A DNA stretch of 5,815 nt from an uncultured Bdellovibrio sp. (GTDB lineage Bacteria > Bdellovibrionota > Bdellovibrionia > Bdellovibrionales > Bdellovibrionaceae). The stretch is taken from assembly GCA_946480995.1 (NCBI GenBank), contig CAMLMF010000185.1, forward strand, positions 1 to 5,815. The letters are read 5' to 3'. Shown here piece after piece: positions 1-5,815 of the stretch. The notes below the pieces were generated by a model. It did not search any database. It had not been told where the DNA came from and saw only the letters and a program-made list of their open reading frames with translations. Position numbers and translations under genes: made by a program. Position 1 is the first letter of the stretch, and every line of letters begins with the position of its first letter.

Positions 1-522
1 GGCCCGCGACAAGGCGGAGCGCGATGCAAAGGCAAAGGCCGCAGCAACGAACACCGCAAAATTCGCCTGAACATCCCAGCGGGTGTCGACACAGGCACAC
101 GCTTGCGTGTCGCAACCGAAGGTGAGGGCGGTTACATGGGAGGTCCTCCCGGGGATCTTTACGTCGAAATTCGCGTCAAACAACACGCGCATTTCGAGCG
201 TCGCGAAGATGATCTGTTTGCAGAACTATCTGTTCCCTATGTGCAAATGCTTTTAGGCGCTGAAATCGAAGTGCCAACCGTTACAGGTAAAGCAACTTTG
301 GAAGTTCCAAAAGGTGCGCATCAGGGCGACAACGTAAAACTTCAAGGCGAAGGTTTACCGTCGTTAAGAGGCAACCGTCGTGGTGATATATACTTCCGCG
401 TGAATGTTCAGTTCCCTGAAAAGCTTAGCAAAGAAGAAGAAAAGCTTCTGCGCGAAATCGCCAAAGAGCGCGGTCTTAAAGTCGGCGCTGAAAGCAGCGG
501 ATTTTTTGGGCGGAAGAAATAA
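1..522 (+). CDS. dnaJ: Chaperone protein DnaJ, C-terminal part (5' end outside window)
   Basis: DnaJ (Hsp40) is the cytoplasmic co-chaperone that binds unfolded proteins and stimulates DnaK ATPase. The frame is open from base 1, so the gene continues off the left edge; the J domain, Gly/Phe region and most of the zinc-binding region are missing. What is present: the tail of the last cysteine motif (CKGKGR, about nt 25-42), the hallmark IPAGVDTGTRLR, then GGPPGDLYVEIRVKQH and LGAEIEVPTVTG of C-terminal domain I/II, and GDIYFRVNVQFPEKL near the end. The protein stops with a basic tail, FFGRKK, at TAA 520-522. The order and spacing of these motifs are those of class A DnaJ. The first cysteine expected three residues before CKGKG is absent in this frame (see findings). 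A terminator follows 24 bases after the stop, so it is the last gene of its transcript. Identification is very secure. Confidence 0.95.
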   Translation, partial: GPRQGGARCKGKGRSNEHRKIRLNIPAGVDTGTRLRVATEGEGGYMGGPPGDLYVEIRVKQHAHFERREDDLFAELSVPYVQMLLGAEIEVPTVTGKATLEVPKGAHQGDNVKLQGEGLPSLRGNRRGDIYFRVNVQFPEKLSKEEEKLLREIAKERGLKVGAESSGFFGRKK

Positions 523-545
523 GTTCAAGATAAATGAAAATATGA

Positions 546-580
546 AAGGCGAAGTTTTAAAACTTCGCCTTATTTATTTT
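546..580 (+). terminator. Intrinsic terminator after dnaJ
   Basis: A perfect 26-base palindrome (arms AAGGCGAAGTTTT and its complement, 546-558 and 559-571) is followed by the T-rich run TTATTTATTTT. The inner TTTT/AAAA would form the loop, leaving a GC-containing stem of about nine pairs. Position 24 bases after the dnaJ stop fits dnaJ termination. Because the arms are symmetric it could also work weakly in reverse, but no minus-strand gene is seen to use it. Confidence 0.85.
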
Positions 581-701
581 AACGGGAATAGTTCTCAGTC
601 TGCGCCGTAGTGCCTTTGTCTGGAGTTTGATTCTGTTAGATTCGCGTAACGCTGAAAGTAAGATAGACGTTTTTATTTAAAGTTCTCCATTTAAGATATT
701 T

Positions 702-749
702 TTTGGTACGCTGGCTTTGTGCCAAATTTGTTTGGTGAATTTTTATAAT
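702..749 (+). promoter_or_regulatory. Candidate promoter and operator upstream of the GMC oxidoreductase
   Basis: The gap 581-807 has no gene. It becomes very AT-rich after about 740 and contains a consensus -10 hexamer TATAAT at 744-749. At the spacing where a -35 box should lie (about 721-726) the sequence is GCCAAA, a poor match. That spot is the right arm of an inverted repeat, TTTGGTAC (702-709), nine bases, then GTGCCAAA (719-726), and a further TTTGGTG half-site lies at 731-737. A good -10 with a poor -35 covered by a symmetric site would suit a regulator-dependent promoter. This is inference from sequence alone; the repeat could instead be an RNA hairpin. Confidence 0.35.
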
Positions 750-794
750 AAAAATTGTTAAAATATTTTTTGAGTTGCAAAAAAATCAACCAGT

Positions 795-799
795 GAGGA
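795..799 (+). promoter_or_regulatory. Ribosome binding site supporting the ATG 808 start
   Basis: GAGGA lies eight bases before ATG 808. The in-frame alternative TTG at 775 is preceded by AAAATATTTTTTGA, with no Shine-Dalgarno match. This is the main reason for choosing 808 as the start. Confidence 0.6.
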
Positions 800-807
800 C
801 CTTGGGT

Positions 808-2907
808 ATGCCTTTCATCGTATTAGCCGCCGCATTTTGGATTGGATATCTTGCCTCTGCGCCCAAGTCGACAGTTTCGACGCAGAATCCATCCACGGAA
901 GTCCGCGCTCCGTCGTCGGCTTTAGAGGCCACCCACGAAGCTTTGTTCGAAACTCTTTTCCCCATCGAAAGAATTCAAGACCAGCCAGAGCTTGTCGAAC
1001 AGATGAAGCAAGTCCGTCAGGAAATCTGGCAAAAAATATTCGTACGTTCCGAAGTCGTGTGGGGGTTCCGCACTTTGGATTTATTGTCCCTTTTTGATGG
1101 GGGCTTTGCTAATAAATCTGTGGCAGAACGCGAAGTCCTGTTGGCGAAACTCGAAGCCAGTCCCATCAATACAGTTCGTAAGGGCATCCGCTTTCTACGT
1201 CTTTATTACTTGTACAGCATTTACGCTTCTCCCTTGGGTGAACGCATTTCTGGAACCTCAAGACTTCCAGTAACTCGCGCAGACATTGATCAATTCTTAG
1301 CAGAACAACCATTGCGTTTACCAAAAAGCCCGATCGCCTATAACAAAAATGAAGGAACAATCGAACATACCCAAGGTGAAATCGATGTGCTGGTGATTGG
1401 CAGCGGACCTGCGGGTTCCGTCATCGCCCATGAATTAGCAAAAAAAGGAAAGCGCGTTGTACTATTGGAACAAGGTTCCTTCGCCATCCCAGGTGCTGTC
1501 GATACACGCCGCATCTTAAGCATGCATGAAAGTGCGGGTATCAGAACTTCCACAGACGGGGGAGTCATTTTCCGTAACGGCAACGCCGTGGGGGGTGGCA
1601 CTGCAGTGAATGTGGACCTCGCGTTCTCGCCACTGCTTCCCTATGTGCAAAGTAATATCGAAAAATGGCGTGCTAAGGGTGCGATTGACAAAAATCAATG
1701 GACACGCAGTGAGTTTGAGAAAGCCTATGCCTGGGTTGAAAACAAAGTCGGCACACGCTCTCTTTCTGAGTCTGAAATCAATAGCAACAATATGATTCTG
1801 TGGGAGGGTGCAAAACGTTCGGGCAGAACTCCTAATCTTTATGATTTAAATACCTACGCGCCGGGCACAAGTCCTTCGCCAGTCATAAATAAAAAAAGTT
1901 CAGTCAGCGCTTTTATTATCCCGGCGCTTGAAGATACGCAAAATCCGCTAGCAATTATTCCAGGCGCTAAGGTCACTCGCATTCTGTGGCAGCCCGAGAA
2001 TCTAAAAATCAAAAATAAAGTTGCGGCTGGAGTTGAGTTTGAAAAAGCCCCACTGTGGAAGGACAAGGGCAGTGTAACAGATCCTCATGGTTTACGAATT
2101 CCTGATGGTACAAGGGTGCGAATCAAAGCTCGTCACGTGATCGTCTCTGCAGGGGCTTTAGGTTCACCAATAATTTTAAAACGCTCAGGCTTGAATAATC
2201 CTTTAATTGGCAGTGCGCCGGTTGCTCATCCTTCAATTCCGTTAATGGGTGTTTTTGACCATCCCATCAAAATTTGGGAAGGCACGCCGTCGTCGGTGTA
2301 TGTGGCCGACCAAGCTTTGCAAAACGGGACGATCTTAGAATCTATGACCGCCGATGTTTCTTATGCGGCGATGATGTTGCCGGGCAATCGCAATCAAATT
2401 TTTGATCTGGCAAAAAATGTGGCCTACATGGGTGGATTCGGTGTTTTGCTTGTCGATACGCCTAACAGTAAAAACCGAGTCTTTATCAACGCGAAAGACC
2501 AAACAGAAGTGCAGTACAGTCTTAGTGACAAAGACGCTCAGCGCTTTACTAGGGCGATCGCAGATTCTGTGCGCATCATGTTTAAAGCAGGAGCTAAAAA
2601 AGTTTATCTGCCGACCAATGAGCTTAGCGTGAAAGAGTTCACCTCCGTCGATCAAGCAGAGCAGATTGAGAAAGATCTTAAGTTCATCCCCAATCGCACC
2701 ACACTGACGTCTGCGCACTTGCAAGCGACTTGTAAAATGGGCCGCTCTGCCAATGACAGTGTCGTTAGCTTTCAACATCGCGTGTGGGGAACGAACAACG
2801 TTTACATCGTCGATGGCAGTGTTTTCCCAACTTCAGTGGGAGCAAATCCCATGCAGGCGATTTACACGATGGCGAAAATTTTTGCTGACAATTGGCCCGA
2901 TCAGTAA
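808..2907 (+). CDS. GMC-family FAD-dependent oxidoreductase with N-terminal anchor and helical extension
   Basis: Likely a flavin-dependent alcohol/sterol dehydrogenase or oxidase of the glucose-methanol-choline family, 699 residues from ATG 808. Residues 1-18 are a hydrophobic signal or anchor segment. Residues of about 40-160 are a helical charged region (ALFETLFPIERI near its start) not found in basic GMC enzymes; similar extensions occur in long-chain alcohol oxidases. The FAD fold begins at DVLVIGSGPAG (193-203), with the ribose-binding acid E221 in VVLLEQG. GGGTAVN is at 262-268 and SAGALGSP, matching the second GMC signature region, at about 447-454. The catalytic pair is visible: H637 in HLQATCKMG and N680 in VGANPMQ, the His/Asn arrangement of cholesterol oxidase rather than His/His of glucose oxidase. 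Starting at TTG 775 would add 11 residues including K3 and R8, giving a better signal-peptide n-region; SD evidence favours 808. No twin-arginine motif is seen. Substrate and electron acceptor cannot be told. Family assignment is firm. Confidence 0.9.
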   Translation: MPFIVLAAAFWIGYLASAPKSTVSTQNPSTEVRAPSSALEATHEALFETLFPIERIQDQPELVEQMKQVRQEIWQKIFVRSEVVWGFRTLDLLSLFDGGFANKSVAEREVLLAKLEASPINTVRKGIRFLRLYYLYSIYASPLGERISGTSRLPVTRADIDQFLAEQPLRLPKSPIAYNKNEGTIEHTQGEIDVLVIGSGPAGSVIAHELAKKGKRVVLLEQGSFAIPGAVDTRRILSMHESAGIRTSTDGGVIFRNGNAVGGGTAVNVDLAFSPLLPYVQSNIEKWRAKGAIDKNQWTRSEFEKAYAWVENKVGTRSLSESEINSNNMILWEGAKRSGRTPNLYDLNTYAPGTSPSPVINKKSSVSAFIIPALEDTQNPLAIIPGAKVTRILWQPENLKIKNKVAAGVEFEKAPLWKDKGSVTDPHGLRIPDGTRVRIKARHVIVSAGALGSPIILKRSGLNNPLIGSAPVAHPSIPLMGVFDHPIKIWEGTPSSVYVADQALQNGTILESMTADVSYAAMMLPGNRNQIFDLAKNVAYMGGFGVLLVDTPNSKNRVFINAKDQTEVQYSLSDKDAQRFTRAIADSVRIMFKAGAKKVYLPTNELSVKEFTSVDQAEQIEKDLKFIPNRTTLTSAHLQATCKMGRSANDSVVSFQHRVWGTNNVYIVDGSVFPTSVGANPMQAIYTMAKIFADNWPDQ

Positions 2908-2940
2908 TGCCGCATCGCTCCTCCGCTGCGGAGGGCCGGG

Positions 2941-2981
2941 AAAAAAATAGCCCTGGAGTTGAAGGGTAGTACGCCAGGGCT
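2941..2981 (-). terminator. Intrinsic terminator reading leftwards (minus strand)
   Basis: Read on the minus strand, AGCCCTGG (2981-2974) pairs perfectly with CCAGGGCT (2956-2949) across a 17-base loop, followed at once by ATTTTTTT (2948-2941). On the + strand the same stem is followed by GAGGGG, so it can only terminate minus-strand transcription. No minus-strand protein gene lies to its right before dnaK, which implies a short non-coding transcript, or a device stopping antisense transcription coming out of dnaK. Confidence 0.65.
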
Positions 2982-3065
2982 GAGGGGATCGGTTCATCAC
3001 TCCGGGAGGAGCGAGGTCTGATCTTGTCTCAGCACATGCCTAATGGCGAGTTACATTTCCGTAAG
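2941..3065 (-). ncRNA. Candidate minus-strand small RNA, no recognised family
   Basis: Inferred from the minus-strand terminator and the fold just before it. On the minus strand GCTGAG (3033-3028) pairs with CTCAGC (2984-2979), GATC with GATC inside it, and TCGCTCC with GGAGTGA around a TCCC loop (3014-2997), giving a nested rod of 6, 4 and 7 pairs. One pair is G-U on the minus strand but becomes A-C, unpaired, on the + strand, which favours the minus strand. The last three bases of the rod (AGC) are shared with the terminator stem, so the two would compete slightly. A weak promoter candidate is TAAAAT (3077-3072) with TTAAAT (3100-3095) 17 bases upstream, predicting an RNA of about 125 bases. 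It does not match 6S, SRP, tmRNA, RNase P or a common riboswitch as far as can be judged by eye. The 5' end is approximate. Confidence 0.35.
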
Positions 3066-3147
3066 ACATTGATTTTACTGATTAAACAGTCGTAATTTAA
3101 GCCCTCTCGGGGAGCTAGCGAAATTGCAAAAAAAATCTGCTTAGGAC

Positions 3148-3178
3148 CTTGACGAATCTTAGTTCAAACACAGATTTA
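3148..3178 (+). promoter_or_regulatory. Possible dnaK promoter
   Basis: CTTGACG (3148-3154) resembles both the housekeeping -35 (TTGACA) and the heat-shock sigma-32 -35 (CTTGAA). About 17 bases on is CAGATTTA (3171-3178), whose last bases recall the sigma-32 -10 (CCCCATNTA) but which is a poor match to TATAAT. The spacing is longer than usual for sigma-32. Another weak pair, TTGATT (3069-3074) with TAATTT (3093-3098), lies further upstream. Only the -35-like box is convincing. Confidence 0.3.
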
Positions 3179-3209
3179 CTTTGAGAGATTAATTTATTAA
3201 GTACGCAGA

Positions 3210-3231
3210 CTTATACGCACTTATAAGGGAG
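3210..3231 (+). promoter_or_regulatory. AU-rich hairpin overlapping the dnaK ribosome binding site
   Basis: CTTATA (3210-3215) can pair with TATAAG (3222-3227) across the loop CGCACT. The last three bases of the right arm are the first three of the Shine-Dalgarno AAGGGAG (3225-3231), which lies seven bases before ATG 3239. The six pairs are mostly A-U, so the stem would be weak and temperature-sensitive. The element arises from an imperfect 12-base tandem repeat, TACGCAGACTTA/TACGCACTTATA (3202-3225). The ribosome binding site is certain; the thermosensor role is a guess. Confidence 0.4.
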
Positions 3232-3238
3232 ACGCAAA

Positions 3239-5143
3239 ATGGGAAAAATTATTGGTATCGACTTAGGAACGACGAATTCGTGCGTTGCTATCATGGAAGG
3301 CGGCGAGGCTAAAGTTCTTGTGAACGAAGAGGGCGCGCGTACAACACCTTCAGTTGTTGCTTATACAAAAGACGGTGATCGTTTGGCGGGTCAAATCGCA
3401 AAACGCCAAGCTGTTACAAATCCAGAAAATACAATTTATTCTGCAAAACGTTTTATCGGTCGCAGATTTGACGAAGTTCAAGAAGAAACAAAACTTGTTC
3501 CTTACACTGTTGTGGCTAAAGGCAATGACTGTGCTTTCAAGGTTCAAGGTAAAAACGTTTCTCCAGAAGAAATCGGCGCCGCGGTTTTAGCAAAACTTAA
3601 AAAAGTTGCTGAAGATTACTTGGGCGAGCAAGTAACAGAAGCTGTCGTGACAGTTCCGGCTTACTTCAACGATTCGCAAAGACAAGCAACGAAAGATGCG
3701 GGTCGTATCGCGGGTCTTGAAATCAAACGTATCATCAATGAGCCGACAGCGGCGGCATTGGCGTACGGTTTGGATAAAAAGAAAGACGAAAAAATCGTTA
3801 TCTATGACTTCGGTGGCGGTACGTTTGACGTATCTGTTCTTGAAGTGGGTGACGGTGTTGTCGAAGTTCGCGCAACCAACGGTGACACACACTTAGGTGG
3901 TGACAACTTCGATACAGTGATCTTGGAATGGTTGATTTCTGAGTTCAAAAAAGATCAAGCAATTGATCTTAAGAACGACAAAATGGCGTTACAACGTCTA
4001 AAAGAAGCGGCAGAGAAAGCGAAAATCGAACTTTCTTCAGCGCAAGAAACTGAAATCAACTTGCCATTTATTACTGCTGACCAAACAGGTCCGAAACACT
4101 TACAAACTAAGTTGTCTCGTGCGAAGTTTGATCAAATGACCGAAGACTTAGTAAAACGCTCTATGGAGCCTTGCCGTAAAGCTTTGGCTGATGCGGGCAT
4201 CAAAGCTTCAGAAATCGACGAAGTTGTTTTGGTGGGTGGATCGACACGTATCCCTTCAATCCAAAAAGCGGTTAAAGAATTCTTTGGTAAAGAGCCAAAC
4301 CGTACAGTGAACCCAGATGAAGTTGTGGCGATCGGTGCCGCAGTTCAAGGTGGTGTCCTTGCCGGTGATGTGAAAGACGTTCTTTTGTTAGACGTTATTC
4401 CTTTAAGCCTTGGTATTGAAACACTGGGCGGCGTGATGACAACGTTGATTGAAAGAAACTCGGCGATTCCGACTAAGAAATCGCAAGTGTTCTCGACAGC
4501 GGCAGACAATCAGCCAGCAGTTGATATCCACGTCCTTCAAGGGGAACGTAAGATGTCATCGGACAATAAAACTTTGGGCCGTTTCGAACTAGTGGGTATT
4601 CCACCAGCTCCACGTGGCGTGCCACAAGTTGAAGTGACTTTTGATATTGATGCCAACGGTATCTTGCACGTCAGTGCGAAAGATATGTCGTCTGGTAAAA
4701 CTCAACAGATCAAAATCACAGCGCAGTCAGGTCTTTCTGAAGAAGAGATCAAACGCGCAGTGAACGATGCTGAAGGTCACGCGGAAGAAGACAAACGCAA
4801 AGCAGAAGCTGCAACACAAAGAAACAATTTGGATAACTTAGTTTACCAAACTGAAAAACTTGTGAAAGAGTCTGGCGCGCAATTGCCAGAGTCTGAAGTA
4901 AAAGCAGCAAACGACGCAATTGCTGATGCGAAAAAAGTTCTTGAGAACAAATCTGCAGAGTCAGATGAACTCAAAGCTAAATTCGAAGCATTGCAGGCTT
5001 TGACTCACAAATTGACTTCTGAGCTTTACAAAAAGCAAGGCGGTCAGACTGAGGGCGGCGGACAAGCTGGCGGCGCAGAAAATGCTTCTGCGGACAAAGG
5101 CAACGACGACGTGATCGACGCTGACTACAAAGACGTGAACTAA
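3239..5143 (+). CDS. dnaK: Chaperone protein DnaK (Hsp70)
   Basis: ATP-driven cytoplasmic chaperone, 634 residues (E. coli DnaK has 638). The ATPase domain opens with [15 protein letters not shown] and carries K70 in AKRFIGRRF (matching the catalytic K70 of E. coli), [27 protein letters not shown] at 190-201 with the autophosphorylation-type T195, and GGSTRIP at 333-339. The interdomain linker VLLLDV is at 381-386. The substrate-binding beta domain follows ([17 protein letters not shown], then [10 protein letters not shown] and HVLQGERK), ending around GILHVSAKD. The helical lid leads to a Gly-rich spacer and the acidic tail [12 protein letters not shown], like the C-terminal tails of other bacterial DnaKs. 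The segment after GRRF shows the extra stretch typical of Gram-negative DnaK. ATG 3239 has AAGGGAG seven bases upstream. No truncation or missing key residue. It is transcribed apart from dnaJ, with its own leader and terminator. Confidence 0.98.
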   Translation: MGKIIGIDLGTTNSCVAIMEGGEAKVLVNEEGARTTPSVVAYTKDGDRLAGQIAKRQAVTNPENTIYSAKRFIGRRFDEVQEETKLVPYTVVAKGNDCAFKVQGKNVSPEEIGAAVLAKLKKVAEDYLGEQVTEAVVTVPAYFNDSQRQATKDAGRIAGLEIKRIINEPTAAALAYGLDKKKDEKIVIYDFGGGTFDVSVLEVGDGVVEVRATNGDTHLGGDNFDTVILEWLISEFKKDQAIDLKNDKMALQRLKEAAEKAKIELSSAQETEINLPFITADQTGPKHLQTKLSRAKFDQMTEDLVKRSMEPCRKALADAGIKASEIDEVVLVGGSTRIPSIQKAVKEFFGKEPNRTVNPDEVVAIGAAVQGGVLAGDVKDVLLLDVIPLSLGIETLGGVMTTLIERNSAIPTKKSQVFSTAADNQPAVDIHVLQGERKMSSDNKTLGRFELVGIPPAPRGVPQVEVTFDIDANGILHVSAKDMSSGKTQQIKITAQSGLSEEEIKRAVNDAEGHAEEDKRKAEAATQRNNLDNLVYQTEKLVKESGAQLPESEVKAANDAIADAKKVLENKSAESDELKAKFEALQALTHKLTSELYKKQGGQTEGGGQAGGAENASADKGNDDVIDADYKDVN

Positions 5144-5165
5144 TAAATTCGAATATTCAAAGTCC

Positions 5166-5198
5166 AAAAAGGCCGGGATCAACCCGGCCTTTTTTTTT
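5166..5198 (+). terminator. Intrinsic terminator after dnaK
   Basis: GGCCGGG (5171-5177), loop ATCAA, CCCGGCC (5183-5189), then nine T (5190-5198), preceded by five A that extend the stem. It sits 22 bases after the dnaK stop and separates dnaK from acs. The A run on the left means it could also work on the minus strand. Confidence 0.95.
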
Positions 5199-5227
5199 AC
5201 ATCGAGGGTTGATTTTATAATCTGAGT

Positions 5228-5281
5228 TTACTTGGATTTATTATTTTGTCCGCGAAACTGTCTCAACCTAGAGCCAAGTAA
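5228..5281. repeat. Spaced inverted repeat upstream of acs
   Basis: TTACTTGG (5228-5235) and CCAAGTAA (5274-5281) are perfect 8-base complements separated by 38 bases, ending 20 bases before the -35 box of the acs promoter candidate. Placement would suit two half-sites for a dimeric regulator, or could be chance. Confidence 0.3.
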
Positions 5282-5300
5282 TTCGTCCCTGTAGTTTGTC

Positions 5301-5328
5301 TTGACCACTCCGGGCAGAGAGTTACGAT
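5301..5328 (+). promoter_or_regulatory. Candidate acs promoter
   Basis: TTGACC (5301-5306; five of six to the -35 consensus) and TACGAT (5323-5328; four of six, with the key first A and last T) are separated by 16 bases. This predicts a start near 5335 and a leader of about 27 bases. A perfect TATAAT also occurs at 5216-5221, but its -35 position falls in the dnaK terminator T run, so it is less likely. Confidence 0.5.
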
Positions 5329-5361
5329 AGAGACATTGCTCTAGAGAAATGAGGTACGTTT

Positions 5362-5815
5362 ATGCACAAGAATCTATATACCGTTCCAACAGGTTTCGCA
5401 CAAAAGGCTTTGATTGATGAAGCGAAATACAAACTTATGTACGAAAAATCTGTTAAAGACCCTGAAGGATTCTGGGCAGAACAAGCCGAGCGTTTGGACT
5501 GGTTCACAAAATGGAACAAGGTCAAAGAAACAAGCCTTAAAAAGCCAGTCAGCATAAAGTGGTACTCTGGTGGTAAACTGAATGTTTCGTATAATTGTAT
5601 TGATCGCCATTTAAAAACTCGTGCAAACAAAGTGGCTTTATTGTGGGAACCGGACAATCCTTCTGTCCCGTCTCGTAAAATTACCTACAAAGAGTTGCAC
5701 CAAGAAGTTTGTCGTTTCGCAAATGTGCTTAAAAAAATGGGTGTAAAAAAAGGCGATGTCGTCACGATTTATATGCCGATGATTCCTGAAGCGGCCTTTG
5801 CGATGTTGGCGTGTA
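5362..5815 (+). CDS. acs: Acetyl-CoA synthetase, N-terminal 151 residues (3' end outside window)
   Basis: AMP-forming acetate:CoA ligase: converts acetate, ATP and CoA to acetyl-CoA via acetyl-AMP, in the cytoplasm. The reading frame is open from ATG 5362 to the right edge. The start is supported by GAGG seven bases upstream and by the protein ends lining up with known Acs. Visible N-terminal family landmarks: an FW motif near residue 37 ([14 protein letters not shown]), [19 protein letters not shown] (66-84), [16 protein letters not shown] (106-121) and [19 protein letters not shown] (127-145), ending in AMLAC, just where Acs enzymes continue ARIGA. This matches E. coli Acs closely in spacing. 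The ATP-binding loop, catalytic core and the C-terminal acetylation lysine lie outside the window. It follows the dnaK terminator by about 160 bases and has its own promoter candidate, so it is a separate unit. Confidence 0.95.
   Translation, partial: MHKNLYTVPTGFAQKALIDEAKYKLMYEKSVKDPEGFWAEQAERLDWFTKWNKVKETSLKKPVSIKWYSGGKLNVSYNCIDRHLKTRANKVALLWEPDNPSVPSRKITYKELHQEVCRFANVLKKMGVKKGDVVTIYMPMIPEAAFAMLAC

Larger units (their letters stand above)
2908..3238. other. 331-base non-coding gap between GMC gene and dnaK
   Basis: No credible protein gene on either strand. Left part: a GC-rich hairpin CCTCCG-CTG-CGGAGG (2920-2934) without a following T run, so it is not a + strand terminator for the GMC gene. 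Next come a minus-strand terminator and rod-like fold (2941-3033, separate entries). The middle holds small hairpins such as ACTG-N6-CAGT (3077-3090) and a GC-rich one around 3101-3117. The right part, from about 3140, is the dnaK promoter and leader, including the AT palindrome TTAAT-TT-ATTAA (3189-3200). No CIRCE element (TTAGCACTC-N9-GAGTGCTAA) is present, so HrcA control is not supported. Confidence 0.7.

Noticed and set aside
404..610. + strand 68-codon frame crossing the dnaJ stop
   Set aside because: Overlaps dnaJ in another frame and runs through its terminator; no ribosome site.
2335..2778. 147-codon open frame on the minus strand inside the GMC gene
   Set aside because: It lies wholly antisense to conserved GMC C-terminal sequence, shows no recognisable domain and has no promoter or ribosome site; a shadow of the real gene.
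2920..2947. GC hairpin CCTCCG-CTG-CGGAGG as a + strand terminator for the GMC gene
   Set aside because: It is followed by GGCCGGG and a run of A, not T, so it lacks the U tract.
2908..3115. 6S, SRP, tmRNA or RNase P RNA in the gap
   Set aside because: Checked by eye for the SRP GGAA-loop motif, the tmRNA T-arm and CCA end, and RNase P conserved blocks; none present on either strand.
3100..3238. CIRCE/HrcA operator upstream of dnaK
   Set aside because: Neither TTAGCACTC nor GAGTGCTAA, nor a near match in the right spacing, was found.
3587..3892. 101-codon minus-strand open frame in dnaK
   Set aside because: Antisense to highly conserved DnaK ATPase motifs; composition reflects dnaK codon use.
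5322..5657. 111-codon minus-strand open frame over the acs start
   Set aside because: The + strand frame from 5362 matches Acs residue by residue; the minus frame has no recognisable content.

Overview
The window carries four protein genes, all on the + strand: the 3' end of dnaJ, a complete gene for a large flavin-dependent GMC oxidoreductase, a complete dnaK, and the first 151 codons of acs (acetyl-CoA synthetase). The DnaK is the Gram-negative type, with the extra nucleotide-binding-domain segment. Base composition is moderate. Gene content and protein style (DnaJ/DnaK chaperones beside an exported-looking GMC enzyme and Acs) would fit a Bdellovibrio-like bacterium or another former deltaproteobacterium. 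That placement is an inference and could be wrong. No insertion sequence, phage gene, tRNA, rRNA or CRISPR was seen.

Layout: dnaJ is cut by the left edge and ends at 522, followed by a near-perfect hairpin terminator. A non-coding stretch of about 230-285 bases follows, with an inverted repeat and an AT-rich promoter-like segment. It leads into the GMC oxidoreductase (best start ATG 808, alternative TTG 775, end 2907). A 331-base gap then separates GMC from dnaK. This gap is the most unusual part of the window: it has a good intrinsic terminator pointing LEFT (minus strand) and a nested rod-shaped fold that pairs better as minus-strand RNA. No minus-strand protein gene is there, so a small minus-strand RNA is the simplest explanation. 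The end of the gap is the dnaK leader, with a weak AU-rich hairpin touching the ribosome binding site. dnaK (3239-5143) ends at a textbook terminator. acs starts at 5362 behind its own promoter-like sequence and runs off the right edge.

Function: DnaJ and DnaK are partners in protein folding (DnaJ delivers clients and stimulates DnaK ATP hydrolysis). Here they are in the order dnaJ-GMC-dnaK, in separate transcription units, rather than the common dnaK-dnaJ operon. The GMC enzyme probably oxidises an alcohol or sterol-like substrate at or outside the inner membrane. Acs activates acetate to acetyl-CoA. Nothing in the sequence ties the two metabolic genes to the chaperones beyond proximity. No CIRCE operator was found upstream of dnaK.
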